Below, one piece after another: positions 33,157 to 43,461 of a stretch of DNA of 64,000 nucleotides. Positions within the stretch are counted from its first letter, which is position 1; each line of letters starts with the position of its first letter. The DNA comes from Oidiodendron maius Zn (taxonomy: Eukaryota > Ascomycota > Leotiomycetes > Myxotrichaceae), in NCBI GenBank assembly GCA_000827325.1, contig KN832886.1, forward strand, positions 1-64,000, read 5' to 3'. Under the pieces are notes generated by a model. It was not told where the DNA came from. It did not search any database and saw nothing but the letters and a program-made list of their open reading frames with translations. The position numbers were made by a program, and so were the translations under genes.

Positions 33157-34066
33157 ACTGAAAGATAATTAGAGAATAGAACTGAAGCTCAAGCAGATAC
33201 AGTCAAAAAATATCCACGGACAAGTAGTCCTTACGTATTGATTTACAAGGCCGTAGATCTCTTTTGTACGTAAAAAAAGGGGGGCAGGTTCATATTTTAT
33301 TGGCATCAAACGTTACCTTGACGCAACTTCTTAATAATTTGGCCGAACGGTGTCAGTCACATAGACCTGCGAGAAACACAGAGGATTCGTCGAGGATACG
33401 GCTGTAAGTGATACTGGGCGGCGCAGCCAGCGTGATAAGCTTAACGCTGAAAGTTCGCACACCGAATATTTGCACCGATTGGATCATGTTGAGCAGGTTC
33501 AACGCCATTCACTGTGCCACTTTTAAGCTATGGTCAATGACAAAAATGTTACGGTACCATTTAGACATCTTCCATGCACTCCAAGGGGTTTTAGCTAAAA
33601 AAGCGCCACCAATCAGCCCATATGAGGCACAGTGTTTCTCTCCGATATTGTGCCACATACAGTCATCTCCACATGTCTCAGTTAGTTGGATCTATAGTCA
33701 TAATGTAGACAAGGATCTAAGGGGTTAGGCCTACCGTTCGCCTTAACAGGGACCTTAATGTATAGTAATTAATATAATAAGCTTTTTGGTCTAATCGGCC
33801 ATGTCCGGGACTACGGGAAGAATCCGAGAGGCTTTGCAACCGCATTGCTCCCATCCATTGTGATCTTGGAGGCGGCGTGTGCGTGTGAACAGCTGACGAC
33901 CGTGGGACTCTAAGCTTCTGAGAATCTGCTGACCAGCTGGGGTATAAATAGCAGGTGACGACTTCAACTTTCAGAGGTATACATTATTGCAGCTTCATTA
34001 GTTCTGGAATCATTCACCAATCAATCTTCTTGTTCTTTGCAGTAACTTCCACTCCTTACAATAAAT
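33157..34066. other. Divergent intergenic region
   Basis: Promoter region shared by the GH128 gene and the secreted protein at 34067. Contains the TATA box at 33943. No other gene supported. Confidence 0.45.
33943..33950 (+). promoter_or_regulatory. TATA box of the gene at 34067
   Basis: TATAAATA, 117 bp upstream of the ATG, followed by a CT-rich leader. Confidence 0.55.
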
Positions 34067-34879
34067 ATGTTAGGTTCTATCATTTTTGCCCTCGCTGGCC
34101 TGTTGGCTACCACAAGTGCCATGCCGACTGCAGAGCCAGCTATCATTGATGTTCGAGCAGAGACTCCGGACATAGCATCCATCACTTCCGTCGACCCATC
34201 ATCGTTTACAAGTTATAAGGTAGGAGGCCTTGTGAGACACTCGAGTGCCGAAAATGACAACCAACTTGCCCGCCGAGATTGTGCCCAGTCCGCCATCTTA
34301 ACCTGGGGTGATGATGACACAGGCGGGGAAGGCATTTTGATCACAAATGGAGGCACTGAATACTATGGATTTTATGTGTATGCCAATTCTTGCGATTCGG
34401 TTCCGTACAAATACATATGGATCGCCGGCGGAGCCACCGAGTACATTAGCTTGTATGCGGGCTTTCAGGGCCGCATCACTCGTGGCACAGATGCCATGAA
34501 CCTGGCTGGCGTACCGCAACTTCTCGGGACTTGGTTTGAGTTTTCTTGGGACGGCGCGGGAGTCATCTGGGGAGATGTGTCTCTGATTCGAGGTTGTGAT
34601 GGAGGCGTTCTTATGTGGTCCACTGATGGGTCTGGCGCGTGGAAAGGATTTACGCAGGATATTCTTGCCAATGCTCCTGTTGGCGCTTGGGCAGTGAAGC
34701 CCGACGGGACATGGGTTCTCGCACCGACTGAAGGCCCTACGGCGGATGTAATCACGCTTAATTACGAACTAAGTGCAGTTGGAGCCGAATATGTTTTTGT
34801 CGACGACAGCCATGGAAGTCCCGTCATCAGCTCAAACAATGGGCGCTTTGGAGTTTATTTTGATCCCGGAACAATATAG
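34067..34879 (+). CDS. Secreted beta-sheet-rich protein of unknown function
   Basis: A 270-residue single-exon protein. Signal peptide MLGSIIFALAGLLATTSAMP, then a prosegment up to a dibasic RR (near 67-68) that could be a Kex2 site. The mature part is rich in Gly, Tyr, Trp and acidic residues (ILTWGDDDTGGEGILITNGG, YGFYVYANSCDSVPYKYIWI, GAGVIWGDVSLIRGCDG) with few Cys. The last features resemble a thaumatin-like or related beta-sandwich secreted fold, but I cannot name a family. The strong TATA box suggests regulated, possibly high, expression. Confidence 0.7.
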   Translation: MLGSIIFALAGLLATTSAMPTAEPAIIDVRAETPDIASITSVDPSSFTSYKVGGLVRHSSAENDNQLARRDCAQSAILTWGDDDTGGEGILITNGGTEYYGFYVYANSCDSVPYKYIWIAGGATEYISLYAGFQGRITRGTDAMNLAGVPQLLGTWFEFSWDGAGVIWGDVSLIRGCDGGVLMWSTDGSGAWKGFTQDILANAPVGAWAVKPDGTWVLAPTEGPTADVITLNYELSAVGAEYVFVDDSHGSPVISSNNGRFGVYFDPGTI

Positions 34880-35035
34880 GATAGTCGAAGGTGATTCGCC
34901 TGGAAATAAATTTCAATTCTTCAGGTATACTAGCTTATTATACGTTAAATTATCTTATTAAGGGAGGTTGGTTAGTACGCAGGTTTGGTGTGTCTTGCGC
35001 TGTTTAAAATGATAGCAACATCCTGGTGTGGGTAG

Positions 35036-35601
35036 TTAAATGAGCTGATGATGGTGATGACGTTTTCCCCTACCCTTTATGACCTCTTTCGCAACACGCG
35101 CCACTTCTGGTTCTTGCTTGGGCTTAGCTGTCTCTAACGTAGGACTCTTGCGCTTCCGACCACGTTTTCCTTTACCCTCTATAACCTCTTTTGCAGCACG
35201 TCGAGGCCTTGTAAACAGACTTGAAGTGAGGCTTGACTTGAAGACCGTGAAGATTGACTTAGGGGCTGCGAGGTTGGACACCGAGATAATATAGACAGGC
35301 TTAAAGATTGTGAAGATTGACTTAGAGGTCGTGAGGGAGAGGTTTGACTTCTGGCCCAGATCTGTGCCAAGTGCTTTGCAGAATTGATCTCATTTTTTCG
35401 TACGTACTCTTGATCTAGAGACAACCTGAGGAAATAAACTGCATTCTCACCATTCCTCTCCCGGGTTAGCTGCACACGTAGTGACAAATCTAGATTGTTC
35501 ACGACTGATCGGTGGCGGTGCCGGGCTGGGAGCTTCCCAAACTCTTTCCATAGAAAACTAAGAGGCGGTTCCTTTGGTAATATCATCAAGTGGAAATCCA
35601 C
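35036..35601 (-). pseudogene. Lys-rich hypothetical ORF with internal duplications
   Basis: Two overlapping minus-strand frames. One (35601-35179) reads KEPPLSFLWKEFGKLPARHR and later VYFLRLSLDQEYVRKNE. The other (about 35370-35036) has twin motifs KSIFTIFKP / KSIFTVFKS and AAKEVIEGKGKR / VAKEVIKGRGKR, with an AT-hook-like KRGRKRK between. The duplicated peptide pairs correspond to duplicated DNA at about 35059-35108 versus 35161-35211 and 35240-35272 versus 35305-35336. It may be a spliced gene end or a remnant; family not recognised. Confidence 0.3.
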
Positions 35602-36376
35602 ATGCGGCTGAGAATTCCTGTACTTGAACTCGACTGCAATTGCAAAATCTAACTTGGCAGGCTCAAGTTCATCACTCGATAGTACTTCCGCTCCGCGAGG
35701 TCAAGAGGAGTCCTCTCGTATATAGCCTGAGGATCCCATCATCCACACAGCGTCAAGGGGTTAAGTGCCGATGTAACTTACTGTACGATATCAATCCTGC
35801 TAAATTTGCACAACGGCGTGTCCAACCAGGGACCGTAAATTTGAAAGACGTGTTATTGAGAGCCAATGATATCAATACACGTTCTGGACCGTGAAGTCAA
35901 CTCTCATTCACCTGTTTCGCGATTTGCATTTGCTACGAATGCGCAGCTATTTTGAAGCGACGGCGACTATCAGAAAGCACCAGCAGCTCATATCATGCTT
36001 AAAAATTACGGCTTTTTACTAATTGCAGTAGTCTAGAATAATAGATAGTAGCTATAAAAGCTTGATAACTTTCCTGTAAATAAGTATACAGGCGTTTATA
36101 ACCTATTAAAATTATATTCAAGACTAATATAAAGCTGTAAAACAGCAATAATCAAGCATAGCGAGGCCTGGGGGTTTGGGGGCTGGCCCCTATATAGTTT
36201 AATGCAAGCTTTCTATACGCTGTAAACCAGGTGCTTACGGCCCCTAGTTGATCTTACTATCTTCCTAAGTGTTGATGGATGCTGACTAAGGTGGCGAAGG
36301 GGTCACTGGCATCCGAATATGGCTTAATTTAGTGGTGATAACATGAACTCAGTCCCAGGACGTAAGGGATAAGTAT

Positions 36377-36402
36377 TCCGATATTCGGCGCCGAATATCG
36401 GA
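36377..36402. repeat. 26-bp perfect palindrome
   Basis: TCCGATATTCGGC followed by its exact reverse complement, centred between 36389 and 36390. It is part of a longer imperfect dyad (attcc ... ggaggaat) and is followed by another tattcgg copy. It lies about 290 bp upstream of the first UstYa-type gene. Confidence 0.85.
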
Positions 36403-36693
36403 GGAATCACTGAATATTCGGCTATTCAGACGCTCTGTAGCTAGTTGAGTCAAAATATCAGATGTATTCGATCCTATATGCTTAGTAATTCATTGCTTCA
36501 GCCAATCAGAAGAGAATTCTACCAACACTAAGGATACCTTGTTAAATTCACGTGATATATTTGCTGGGGCATCGTTACTACCTGAAAGGATACACACGAG
36601 TCTTTCAAAGTGCCCATTTATAGTTAAAGATTCTCTTTGCTATCGTTCAAAGGTATAGTATCAATTTATTGTCAATAATTTTGTCTAGCCATC

Positions 36694-37808
36694 ATGCACT
36701 TTTGGAATTTCTTAAAGGAGAAGAGAGAACACCTCTATGGCTCTCTCCCTACAGAAATAACCCCTGAAGGCAAAACATTAGAGAACACCCATTCTTACGT
36801 ACCTCAGAAGAGAAATATATGGGCTGGTGCAGCTCTACCGTGGACTCTCTGTGCCATACTTCTCATCACATTAGCAATTGTATCGCACCGAATGGAGTCT
36901 TCGGCCGCCAACACAGAGTTAGGGGCTTTCGAATCGGGATTCGTGACTGAGATAGGCAAGTCGTGTGCTTATGTCCCAGTATGGAGTAAAGCTAACAGCG
37001 ATGTAGGACCAGCTCGCGCTGCAATCAAGTTGAAGAAAAAGAGGTTTTACGGGGGAGAACAAATCGATGGGAATGGAAGCTATTCACTCACTATAAACCC
37101 GGATGCGCCGAATTATCTTGCACCGCCAAGTCCAGAGCTCGATGCTCTGTGGTCCAAGGAAATGTTGCATGGTAAACATTCAGTTGAGCAGTTAAGTCAA
37201 TACGCATTCTAATGTGATATTTTCTAGATGGAACCCTTGGGTTTGCGATGTTTTTGCCCGAAGAAATCACGACTTCCGAGATACATACGCAGGAAAAAGA
37301 TCTCTTCAATGGGAGATACATGGGACAGTATGGCATCCAATCAATGATTTGTAATTGCGAAGAGTAGCTGATTGGAATCTCAAAGACCGAGTACATCGCA
37401 TGCTTTGCACTGCCTGGTACGTGATGAGCAATCGGTTGCGATACCCCCTTCTATTCTGAAATTGTGCTGACAGGAAATATAGAACAGTATCCGGAAGTCA
37501 CTAGCACGAGAATACTACACAGAGATCCACGATGATCCCGAGAGACCATACCACATAAGCCATCGAATGCATATGGGTATGAACTCCCTTCTTTTCGCCC
37601 CTGCATTCTAAGTTAATAGTTAACATTGGCTGTGGTTCTAGATCACTGCTTAGAGAATATTCGCCAACATCTCATTTGTAATTTTGACTTGACTTGGACG
37701 CCTAGCACGTGGAGAACTGAAGCAAAGGTTGCGCATGCAGATACAGATCAGTGGCATGTCTGTAGAGACTTCGAGGCAATTACCAGCTGGATGGATACAA
37801 GACATTAA
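36694..37808 (+). CDS. UstYa/DUF3328-family oxidase-like protein 1
   Basis: A 272-residue, six-exon model: 36694-36955, 37007-37171, 37228-37327, 37386-37416, 37483-37576 and 37642-37808; lengths sum to whole codons. Intron 1 has a GC donor (GCAAGT) and the 31-nt exon 4 encodes the first motif. A short cytoplasmic N terminus and one membrane helix (about 49-66) are followed by ELGAFESGFVTEIGPAR, the start of the UstYa domain, then KKKRFYGGEQIDGNGS. Motif 1 is H181-ALH-C185 and motif 2 is H216-MDH-C220, followed by LENIRQHLICNFDLTW and DTDQWHVCRDFEAI. UstYa-family proteins oxidise peptide substrates (macrocyclisation, hydroxylation or chlorination) in the secretory pathway. Its exon plan matches the gene at 41888. 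Confidence 0.88.
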
Positions 37809-37892
37809 AAAACTTTGATCTTTAAGTTTTGATTTTTGGGCGATTGTAATGTAGTGTTCTACCTCCCGTGTATCATTCAAATTAGACCTCGG

Positions 37893-39014
37893 CTACCGAT
37901 GCCTCCTCACCCACCCTCCATCTGTTTTTACAATCGCCCTCTTCCAAACAGCATCAAGCAGTGCTTTCTCGTCCCGACACATATGTTTTGATGGCCAGTC
38001 CCTCTCCTTACTGATTAGCAAGCCTTTCGGTTTCTGAATGGTTAAATCTCCTTTGCATAAAACTAGCTAGACCATGGACAGATAGTTAGCATCCGCTTTC
38101 CGGTCCAATACCTTAACTAGCTTTGTAACATGAAAGAACCAAAATGATTAAAAAGAATTTGAGATGGATGAACGCACCTCTCTCAATAGCTCGACACAGT
38201 GGTTTGCGTGATAGATCTCAAATTCCGTCAACCGAGCTTTCTCATCAGTTTTATTATACGTCACCATTGCATGTTTAAGTATACCCTAGCATCCGTTAAC
38301 ATTTCCAAATCAATATTTACCCTCCCGTTATGTCGAAACCATCGAAATCGAAGGGGGAAATGAATACTCACAACACAATGCAGCTGGTGTAGCATCCCAA
38401 TTGTAAAACCCATCTCTCCTGTCCACTCACCTTTATATTTCCCTTCAACCTTTAAATCCACGCCAGACCATAATCCATAGTGTTCTGGGGTCTCAATAGC
38501 AAGGTGATCACTTGGGTAAATGTCATCCCAAGCTGTTCTTCTCGACGAAGCATTGAAAGGTTTTCCACGATAGAGGGCTGATGCTTGACCATCATATGGA
38601 TCGCTGTCTTCAAAAGGTTTGGCAGTCGTGCCGAAAGGTCGGGCGGTGAATGGTACTATGAATTGCATCCAAATTAGCAATCAAGCAATTTTAAACATCG
38701 AGAGGGAAGAAAGAAGGATATGATGTACTATCGCCGAAAACTTTGCGTGTGTAAGCATCGTCGTCATGTATATGATTGAAAGTCCAGCTACTGTATGTGT
38801 TGAAAACCAACGAAAGCAAAAGAGCGGGGCTAAGGAGAGCAAAGAATATAGTGAGTTTCCAGGTGAATGATAAAGGTTTCTCATTGTACTGCGGCGATAC
38901 TGCAGGTTCTCCATCGAATGAGCTCTCGGTGTGGATAAACGTGTTGTCTTCATCTGAGGCGGCGACCGGCCAGAATTGGCGACGAAATGAGGACGTGGGT
39001 TTTGAGGAGTGCAT
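37893..39014 (-). CDS. UstYa/DUF3328-family oxidase-like protein 2
   Basis: Exons 39014-38729, 38655-38372 and 38285-38178 are well supported (phases agree); a last exon 38006-37893 is likely but its 171-bp intron and AAG acceptor are uncertain. The total would be 263 residues. One membrane helix (about 50-70) lies before IPFTARPFGTTAKPFEDSDP. Then come DDIYPSDHLAIETPEHYGLW, motif 1 H185-QLH-C189 and motif 2 H216-ANH-C220. The tail KHMCRDEKALLDAVW corresponds to the HVCRDFEAI block of its neighbours. The pre-motif region differs strongly from the other classical members, so it may act on a different substrate or step. It converges on protein 1, with 84 bp between the stops. Confidence 0.78.
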
Positions 39015-39375
39015 ATTGGAGTAGGTATTGGTGGTGGAGGTTGAGGTTGTTCATTCCGTATTTGATGGTACGTATACTTGATTCAGTATGAGAAGTAACT
39101 GATGCGGCGATACGAGTGAGATAACATGAAACTTGGTCATGACGAAGGTTATTTTCAGCATAAGCCGTAAAATGTTTCAAGGAGCAACATGACCCCTTTA
39201 AACACCATCACATCGAGCTAAACGTACTTTATCATATTTCTGATGAAGGACCTAGAGGACGTTCATTTGAAGTGTTTAGGCATATCAGAAGCAACCAAGT
39301 CATGAGAATGGAAATAGGTTTTGTTCTTAAAATTCAATTTCCATTTATGTGCCTAAAAATAGATTCAATACCACA
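39015..39375. other. Intergenic spacer
   Basis: Promoter of the gene at 39014 and 3' flank of the gene at 39376. No gene seen. Confidence 0.4.
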
Positions 39376-40104
39376 TCAATGTGCAGTATGAACCTCTCGC
39401 TCTCCAATGATACAGTCTAAACGCCACGTTGAGCTATGAAGCTGCGTTCCAGTCTGCAGCTGAATCTGTGTAATATTCGGGCTGCCCACCCTTCGAAAAC
39501 AGTGCTCAACATGCTCCACAGACCTCGATTGACTATCCAAAACGTAAGGACTCTTTCTCCTCGCCCGTACTTGCTTAGCCCATATGTACGTGCAGTGCTG
39601 ATAGTGGAAAGTACCGTTGGTGAAAATTATTTTGTAGTTGCCGAGCCTTGCTTCGGCTTCCGTGAACTGCTTAGTTCCCTCACGATCCCAGAAAAATGCA
39701 AAGTTATTTTCTCGCAGGAATTGATCGGAGAGTTCTTGGTCATAGCATGGTGGGTGTACCCAGCCAGACATCATGAGATCGAAGACGCAGCCATTTTGGC
39801 GTGCTTGCTCTGGTGTACGCCCGCATTCGCCCATGCTTGTTGATGTTGGTGGATGTGGAAAAAACATGGTGCTGATGACAGATCCGAGCCCGAAAATAAT
39901 GAATAAGACAGCCAGTCCAATCGCGATAGCGGTATACTGCCAAGCTTGAACAGAGTGGTGGTGAGTTTGCTCTTCAGGCTTCTCGTAGTCGGTGCCAGAT
40001 GCGCGAAGGGCATCATCACAATCATGGTCACCTGAGTACCGTGACAAGGACTGAGGTGTGCTTTCAGCATCGTCGCCTCCTAAGAATACGTTCCTTTGTT
40101 CCAT
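39376..40104 (-). CDS. HxxHC membrane protein, short CG/GCVFD subtype (UstYa-related) 1
   Basis: A 242-residue single-exon protein. Acidic cytoplasmic N terminus, one membrane helix (about 57-81), then the subtype signature ECGRTPEQARQNGCVFDLM, SGWVHPPCYDQELSDQFL and NNFAFFWD. Motif 1 is H167-YQH-C171, followed by TYIWAK, and motif 2 is H198-VEH-C202. This architecture (CG...GC.(F/Y)D...PCYD.EL...HxxHC...HxxHC) is a widespread fungal family that I read as a distant relative of UstYa: same single-pass topology and same paired HxxHC, but no upstream FxTE segment. The gene is divergent from the peptide gene at 40733, with a shared 628-bp promoter region. Confidence 0.75.
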   Translation of the reverse strand: MEQRNVFLGGDDAESTPQSLSRYSGDHDCDDALRASGTDYEKPEEQTHHHSVQAWQYTAIAIGLAVLFIIFGLGSVISTMFFPHPPTSTSMGECGRTPEQARQNGCVFDLMMSGWVHPPCYDQELSDQFLRENNFAFFWDREGTKQFTEAEARLGNYKIIFTNGTFHYQHCTYIWAKQVRARRKSPYVLDSQSRSVEHVEHCFRRVGSPNITQIQLQTGTQLHSSTWRLDCIIGEREVHTAH

Positions 40105-40732
40105 CTGTGAGATCTGTTGGTAGAAGTGGCTATCGTCCTGTGATGGTATAAATTAGTTACTGCCGCGGTATATCGTTGGTACGTCCAGTTTCTGATAATA
40201 CGGCCAAATAGATGAATAGTCTTGCTCAAGAGAAATTGTTAAATAATTCACCTGTAGAAGACAAAATGAATACGTGATGGGCGATAGATACGAAAAGAGC
40301 CAGAAATCTGGATCAGGCGAGAGGGGAATTGATCTTGATCTCTGATGAACGTGAGGCCAATAATGTTCAAGTTAGACCCCGACTTAAGCTTGACCGTAAG
40401 CAACAGATTCCTGGGAAAGGAATGAGACTGGGAAGGTTACAACGTAAAGCTGTCTAAGTAATAATTGGGTTGGGGATTCCGAGCCTCTTTTTGCTCGCTT
40501 GGCTATTTAATCCCTAGTCCGTAGGATGTTTGAGGTGGGCATGCCCCCGGAAAGCTCAGCTACGACAAAGGCTACTCTAAATAATGTAAGTTGCCTAAGC
40601 AGCTCAAAGGTATAAGAAGCCATCAAGATCTCTTTGAAATAGTTTTATCCATTACTATCATCAACAAACAGCTCTACTTCGCTTTTCACACTATCCAAAT
40701 ATCTTCGCTTTCACAGCTATAACTTTCTCAAC
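40105..40732. promoter_or_regulatory. Divergent promoter region between an HxxHC gene and the peptide gene
   Basis: A 628-bp region between two divergent start codons. On the plus strand TATAAG at 40611 lies 122 bp before the peptide ATG, and the leader from 40640 to 40732 is rich in C, T and A, as in well-expressed fungal genes. No ORF supported. Confidence 0.45.
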
Positions 40733-40966
40733 ATGCAATTCTCCATCGTCATGCTTGCCGTCTTCGGCACTCTCGCCGTTGCCAACCCTTTCTCCATCTA
40801 CCCAAATCTCGCTAAACGAGACGCATGCGGTGCTGGTTGTGGTGCGCAGCCCAACGACGCATGCTGCTCGGTCCAAGGCTGTTGCTACCCTTGCAAGGAA
40901 GGCTCTGATGCCGACTGCGCCCCTGAGGTGTATTTCCATACTTATTATAAAAGGAGGCATTTCTAA
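40733..40966 (+). CDS. Small secreted Cys-rich peptide; candidate RiPP precursor
   Basis: A 77-residue ORF. Signal peptide MQFSIVMLAVFGTLAVA (cleavage after 17), a short pro-region ending in K28-R29 (Kex2-type), then eight Cys at 32, 36, 44, 45, 50, 51, 54 and 62. The unspliced C terminus has an aromatic hexapeptide YFHTYY (67-72) directly followed by KRR, a second Kex2-type site. This resembles dikaritin precursors, whose Tyr-containing cores are cut out by Kex2 (for example the FYYTGY core of asperipin-2a). Alternative: an intron at 40928-40981 (donor GTGTAT, acceptor CTAG, possible branch TCTAATA) would replace the last 12 residues by VTERSLLETVVV with a stop at 41018-41020, also giving 77 residues and removing the aromatic core. 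The donor is weak, so I keep the unspliced form. The only other reading is an ordinary Cys-rich secreted protein. It sits in the middle of the UstYa-type array. Confidence 0.7.
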   Translation: MQFSIVMLAVFGTLAVANPFSIYPNLAKRDACGAGCGAQPNDACCSVQGCCYPCKEGSDADCAPEVYFHTYYKRRHF

Positions 40967-41020
40967 TATGATTCCTCCTAGGTTACTGAGCGATCGCTCC
41001 TCGAGACCGTCGTCGTTTAG

Positions 41021-41887
41021 ACAGCAACATTTGTCATGCCACACACGTAGAAAGACTATATTCCACTTAAGTAAGTAGTTTAGTTGTTTGCAATCAAGAG
41101 TCCACATTAACCTTTCAAATGCAGAGCCATGCCAACTTCAATTATTAGATCCAGGATCTGCTCATAGCTTAGGGTTAGGACTATAGACTTTGGAATTGTT
41201 TTTGTAGCTAGAAATAGCACTCACCCTCGTTTACTTAAAAATCCAATCTCATTTTCTACAAAAGTTATTATTCTGTTACTTTGTTCATGGCCTCAGTTCA
41301 CAACTGATGCCTTAAATTTTGTGTCGTCTTTCTCTTTACACGATCCTTACTAGCACGACTTCTCTAGTCAGTTAACATTTGTTCGCATTAATACGGACTA
41401 AAATGCAACGCATCACGAGTAACGCAAGCGGGTGTCGAAACACCAATTTGTTGTCTCACCGTCATTTATTTGACTAGGACGAGTTTGTAATTAGGCTGTA
41501 GTGGCACGCGAGAACACCAAAGTATTTCACTCAAATGGCTTCTACTCGCGTAGACGCTTATTAATATTAAGGTAATATTCAAGTATGTTCCTCAATTGAT
41601 TGCTGAACACTTTCATCAAAAATATAATGCGAACTCTTGATTTCTTATTAAAAACATATAAGTTCGGCTCAAATTGTGCAGTGTGGCAATATTGTCGTTT
41701 TCTCCCTGTTGGAGAAGGTCCGCGGTGGCGTTTGCTCAATCATGGGTCATATTATCAAGTGCCCCTAGAAAGAAATGTGAAACTTTAGCTATGGTTAGTC
41801 GTTTCAAGGACAAAGAGAAACTTCGAGTGTCTCCCCCCTTCTCTATATTTTCGTCACTCGTACTGCAATACATTGGCAAACATCACA
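41021..41887. other. Intergenic region
   Basis: About 870 bp between the peptide gene and the next UstYa-type gene. ORFs at 41542 and 41600 have no features. No second copy of the peptide is seen here. Confidence 0.45.
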
Positions 41888-43053
41888 ATGCTCGCCTTCA
41901 TGCGTCGCCTCGACACTATCATTCCTCGGAGTTATAAAAATCTAGACAGCGACAGCGCAGAGCAATATGACGGGGAGACTCGATCTGATAAGCCAAAAAC
42001 TAGAACTTCATACCAGCATGTTGCTGTTCTCTATGCCACAATCATAGTTCTACTTATCACGCAACTCCTCTGTATTGCTCGTATTCGTTCAGTACCGGCA
42101 CAGAGTCCCTTGGGATCTTACGAGACAGGCTTCAAGACCGAAATACGTATGCCTTCGCTATTATTCAAAGCTCTTAGCTGCCTGTCTAGGACTTGATACT
42201 AATATTACATTCAGGTCCCGATCGCAATACCTTAACCCTTCACAAGGTCAAGTTCTTCGGGGGAGTAGTTTTCGATGAGAACGGCACAGCGTCAGTCAGC
42301 CATAAGCCTGGTGAGCCTGAATACTTTGGACCTCCAGGTGCAGAAACGGAAAACGCTTGGGAGAAACTTTTGAACGGTATGTCTCTCTTTTCAGGGCCTA
42401 AGATCGAGTCATATTATACTTGCAAAGACTTAATCATCCTTCCAGATCGCTTCGTTAAGGTAGAGCCAAAAGACTGGCCACCGGAGGCTATCCAGCTTCT
42501 CAAACAAGATATGGTGGAAGGATCATGGCGATTAGAGTCAGTTGGTACCCTTTGTAGATATTCAAGCTATTTGCTGACTTTTTATGCTATCATCCTAGAA
42601 CAAGTGGCTTCCATGTACTTCACTGCTTGGTCAACTTCCCTCCTACCTGCAAGCTCTAGTAACGTAACTAACGAAATCAGAACTACGTCAGAAAGTCCCT
42701 TTCACCTGGGTACTACACTCATTATAAAGATCAGTCCGAGCAAGACCCCAAAAGCCTCTCTCATTCGGGACATTTAAGTAAGCTCGAATGCACCTTATTT
42801 CTCCTAGGATCGGAAGAGAAATGCTGATAGCGACTTTACGATAGAGCACTGTCTGGAGCAGATCCGTCAAAACCTCATGTGTCACCTTGACATGACACCC
42901 ACACCGAGAACATGGCGTCCGGCACCCGCTGGCACACGCGGTCATGGCATATTCCACGCAGACACCGACCAGTGGCATGTTTGCAGGAATTATGAGGCTA
43001 TGAGAACATGGATGTATCCTTTTCAGGAGTATCACACTGGACATACTAGATGA
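41888..43053 (+). CDS. UstYa/DUF3328-family oxidase-like protein 3
   Basis: A 282-residue, six-exon model: 41888-42146, 42215-42376, 42446-42536, 42599-42629, 42681-42777 and 42845-43053; lengths sum to whole codons. ATG 41888 is used (an upstream in-frame TTG is not a start). A membrane helix around 47-66 is followed by LGSYETGFKTEI, HKVKFFGGVVFDENGTASVS and PEYFGPPGAETENAW. Motif 1 is H176-VLH-C180, carried by a 31-nt exon, then YVRKSLSPGYYTHY. Motif 2 is H212-LKH-C216, then LEQIRQNLMCHLDMTP and DTDQWHVCRNYEAM. The exon pattern, including the 31-nt motif exon, matches protein 1 at 36694, so the two are tandem paralogs. The donors GTCAGT and GTCAAC are non-consensus but preserve frame and motif. 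Confidence 0.87.
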
Positions 43054-43461
43054 CAGAGTTATATTGGATTTATACACTATATTCTAAAACCAAAACTAAA
43101 ATTTTGTCACTTGTGTCTTGTCCTCAATACGGATTGCCCCCAACAGCCTAGCTTCGAAATACTTAGGAAGCCCTCAGTTTACAACCTTTACAGATCACCA
43201 TTCCCTTTCAAGATTTCTTTGTCTTTTCGGATATTATAAGAGGAGTATTTACTCTTCACGACATAAAGGCAACTTCATCTGATTAACACATGCTAGATAA
43301 TCACTTCATTTAAAGATTGAAGACATCACAGATATAAATCCGCTACTTTATTCAGCCTCGTTTGTAGTGCTCTCATCCCAAAAATTTGCTTCTCCTTCTA
43401 ACAAGCCGTACCTGTTAAACATGCTCTTCCATTGTGACTATCCTACATTTGCCATATTTGA
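43054..43461. other. Convergent 3' spacer
   Basis: No gene seen between the converging UstYa-type genes. Confidence 0.5.

Larger units (their letters stand above)
34880..36693. other. Intergenic region with repeats
   Basis: Contains the internally duplicated Lys-rich ORF at 35036-35601, an AT-rich stretch at 36010-36150, and the palindrome at 36377-36402. Otherwise nothing supported before the first UstYa-type gene. Confidence 0.45.

Noticed and set aside
40691-41107. 138-codon minus-strand ORF overlapping the peptide gene
   Set aside because: The plus strand has a good leader, signal peptide and Kex2-type site; the minus ORF has no features.
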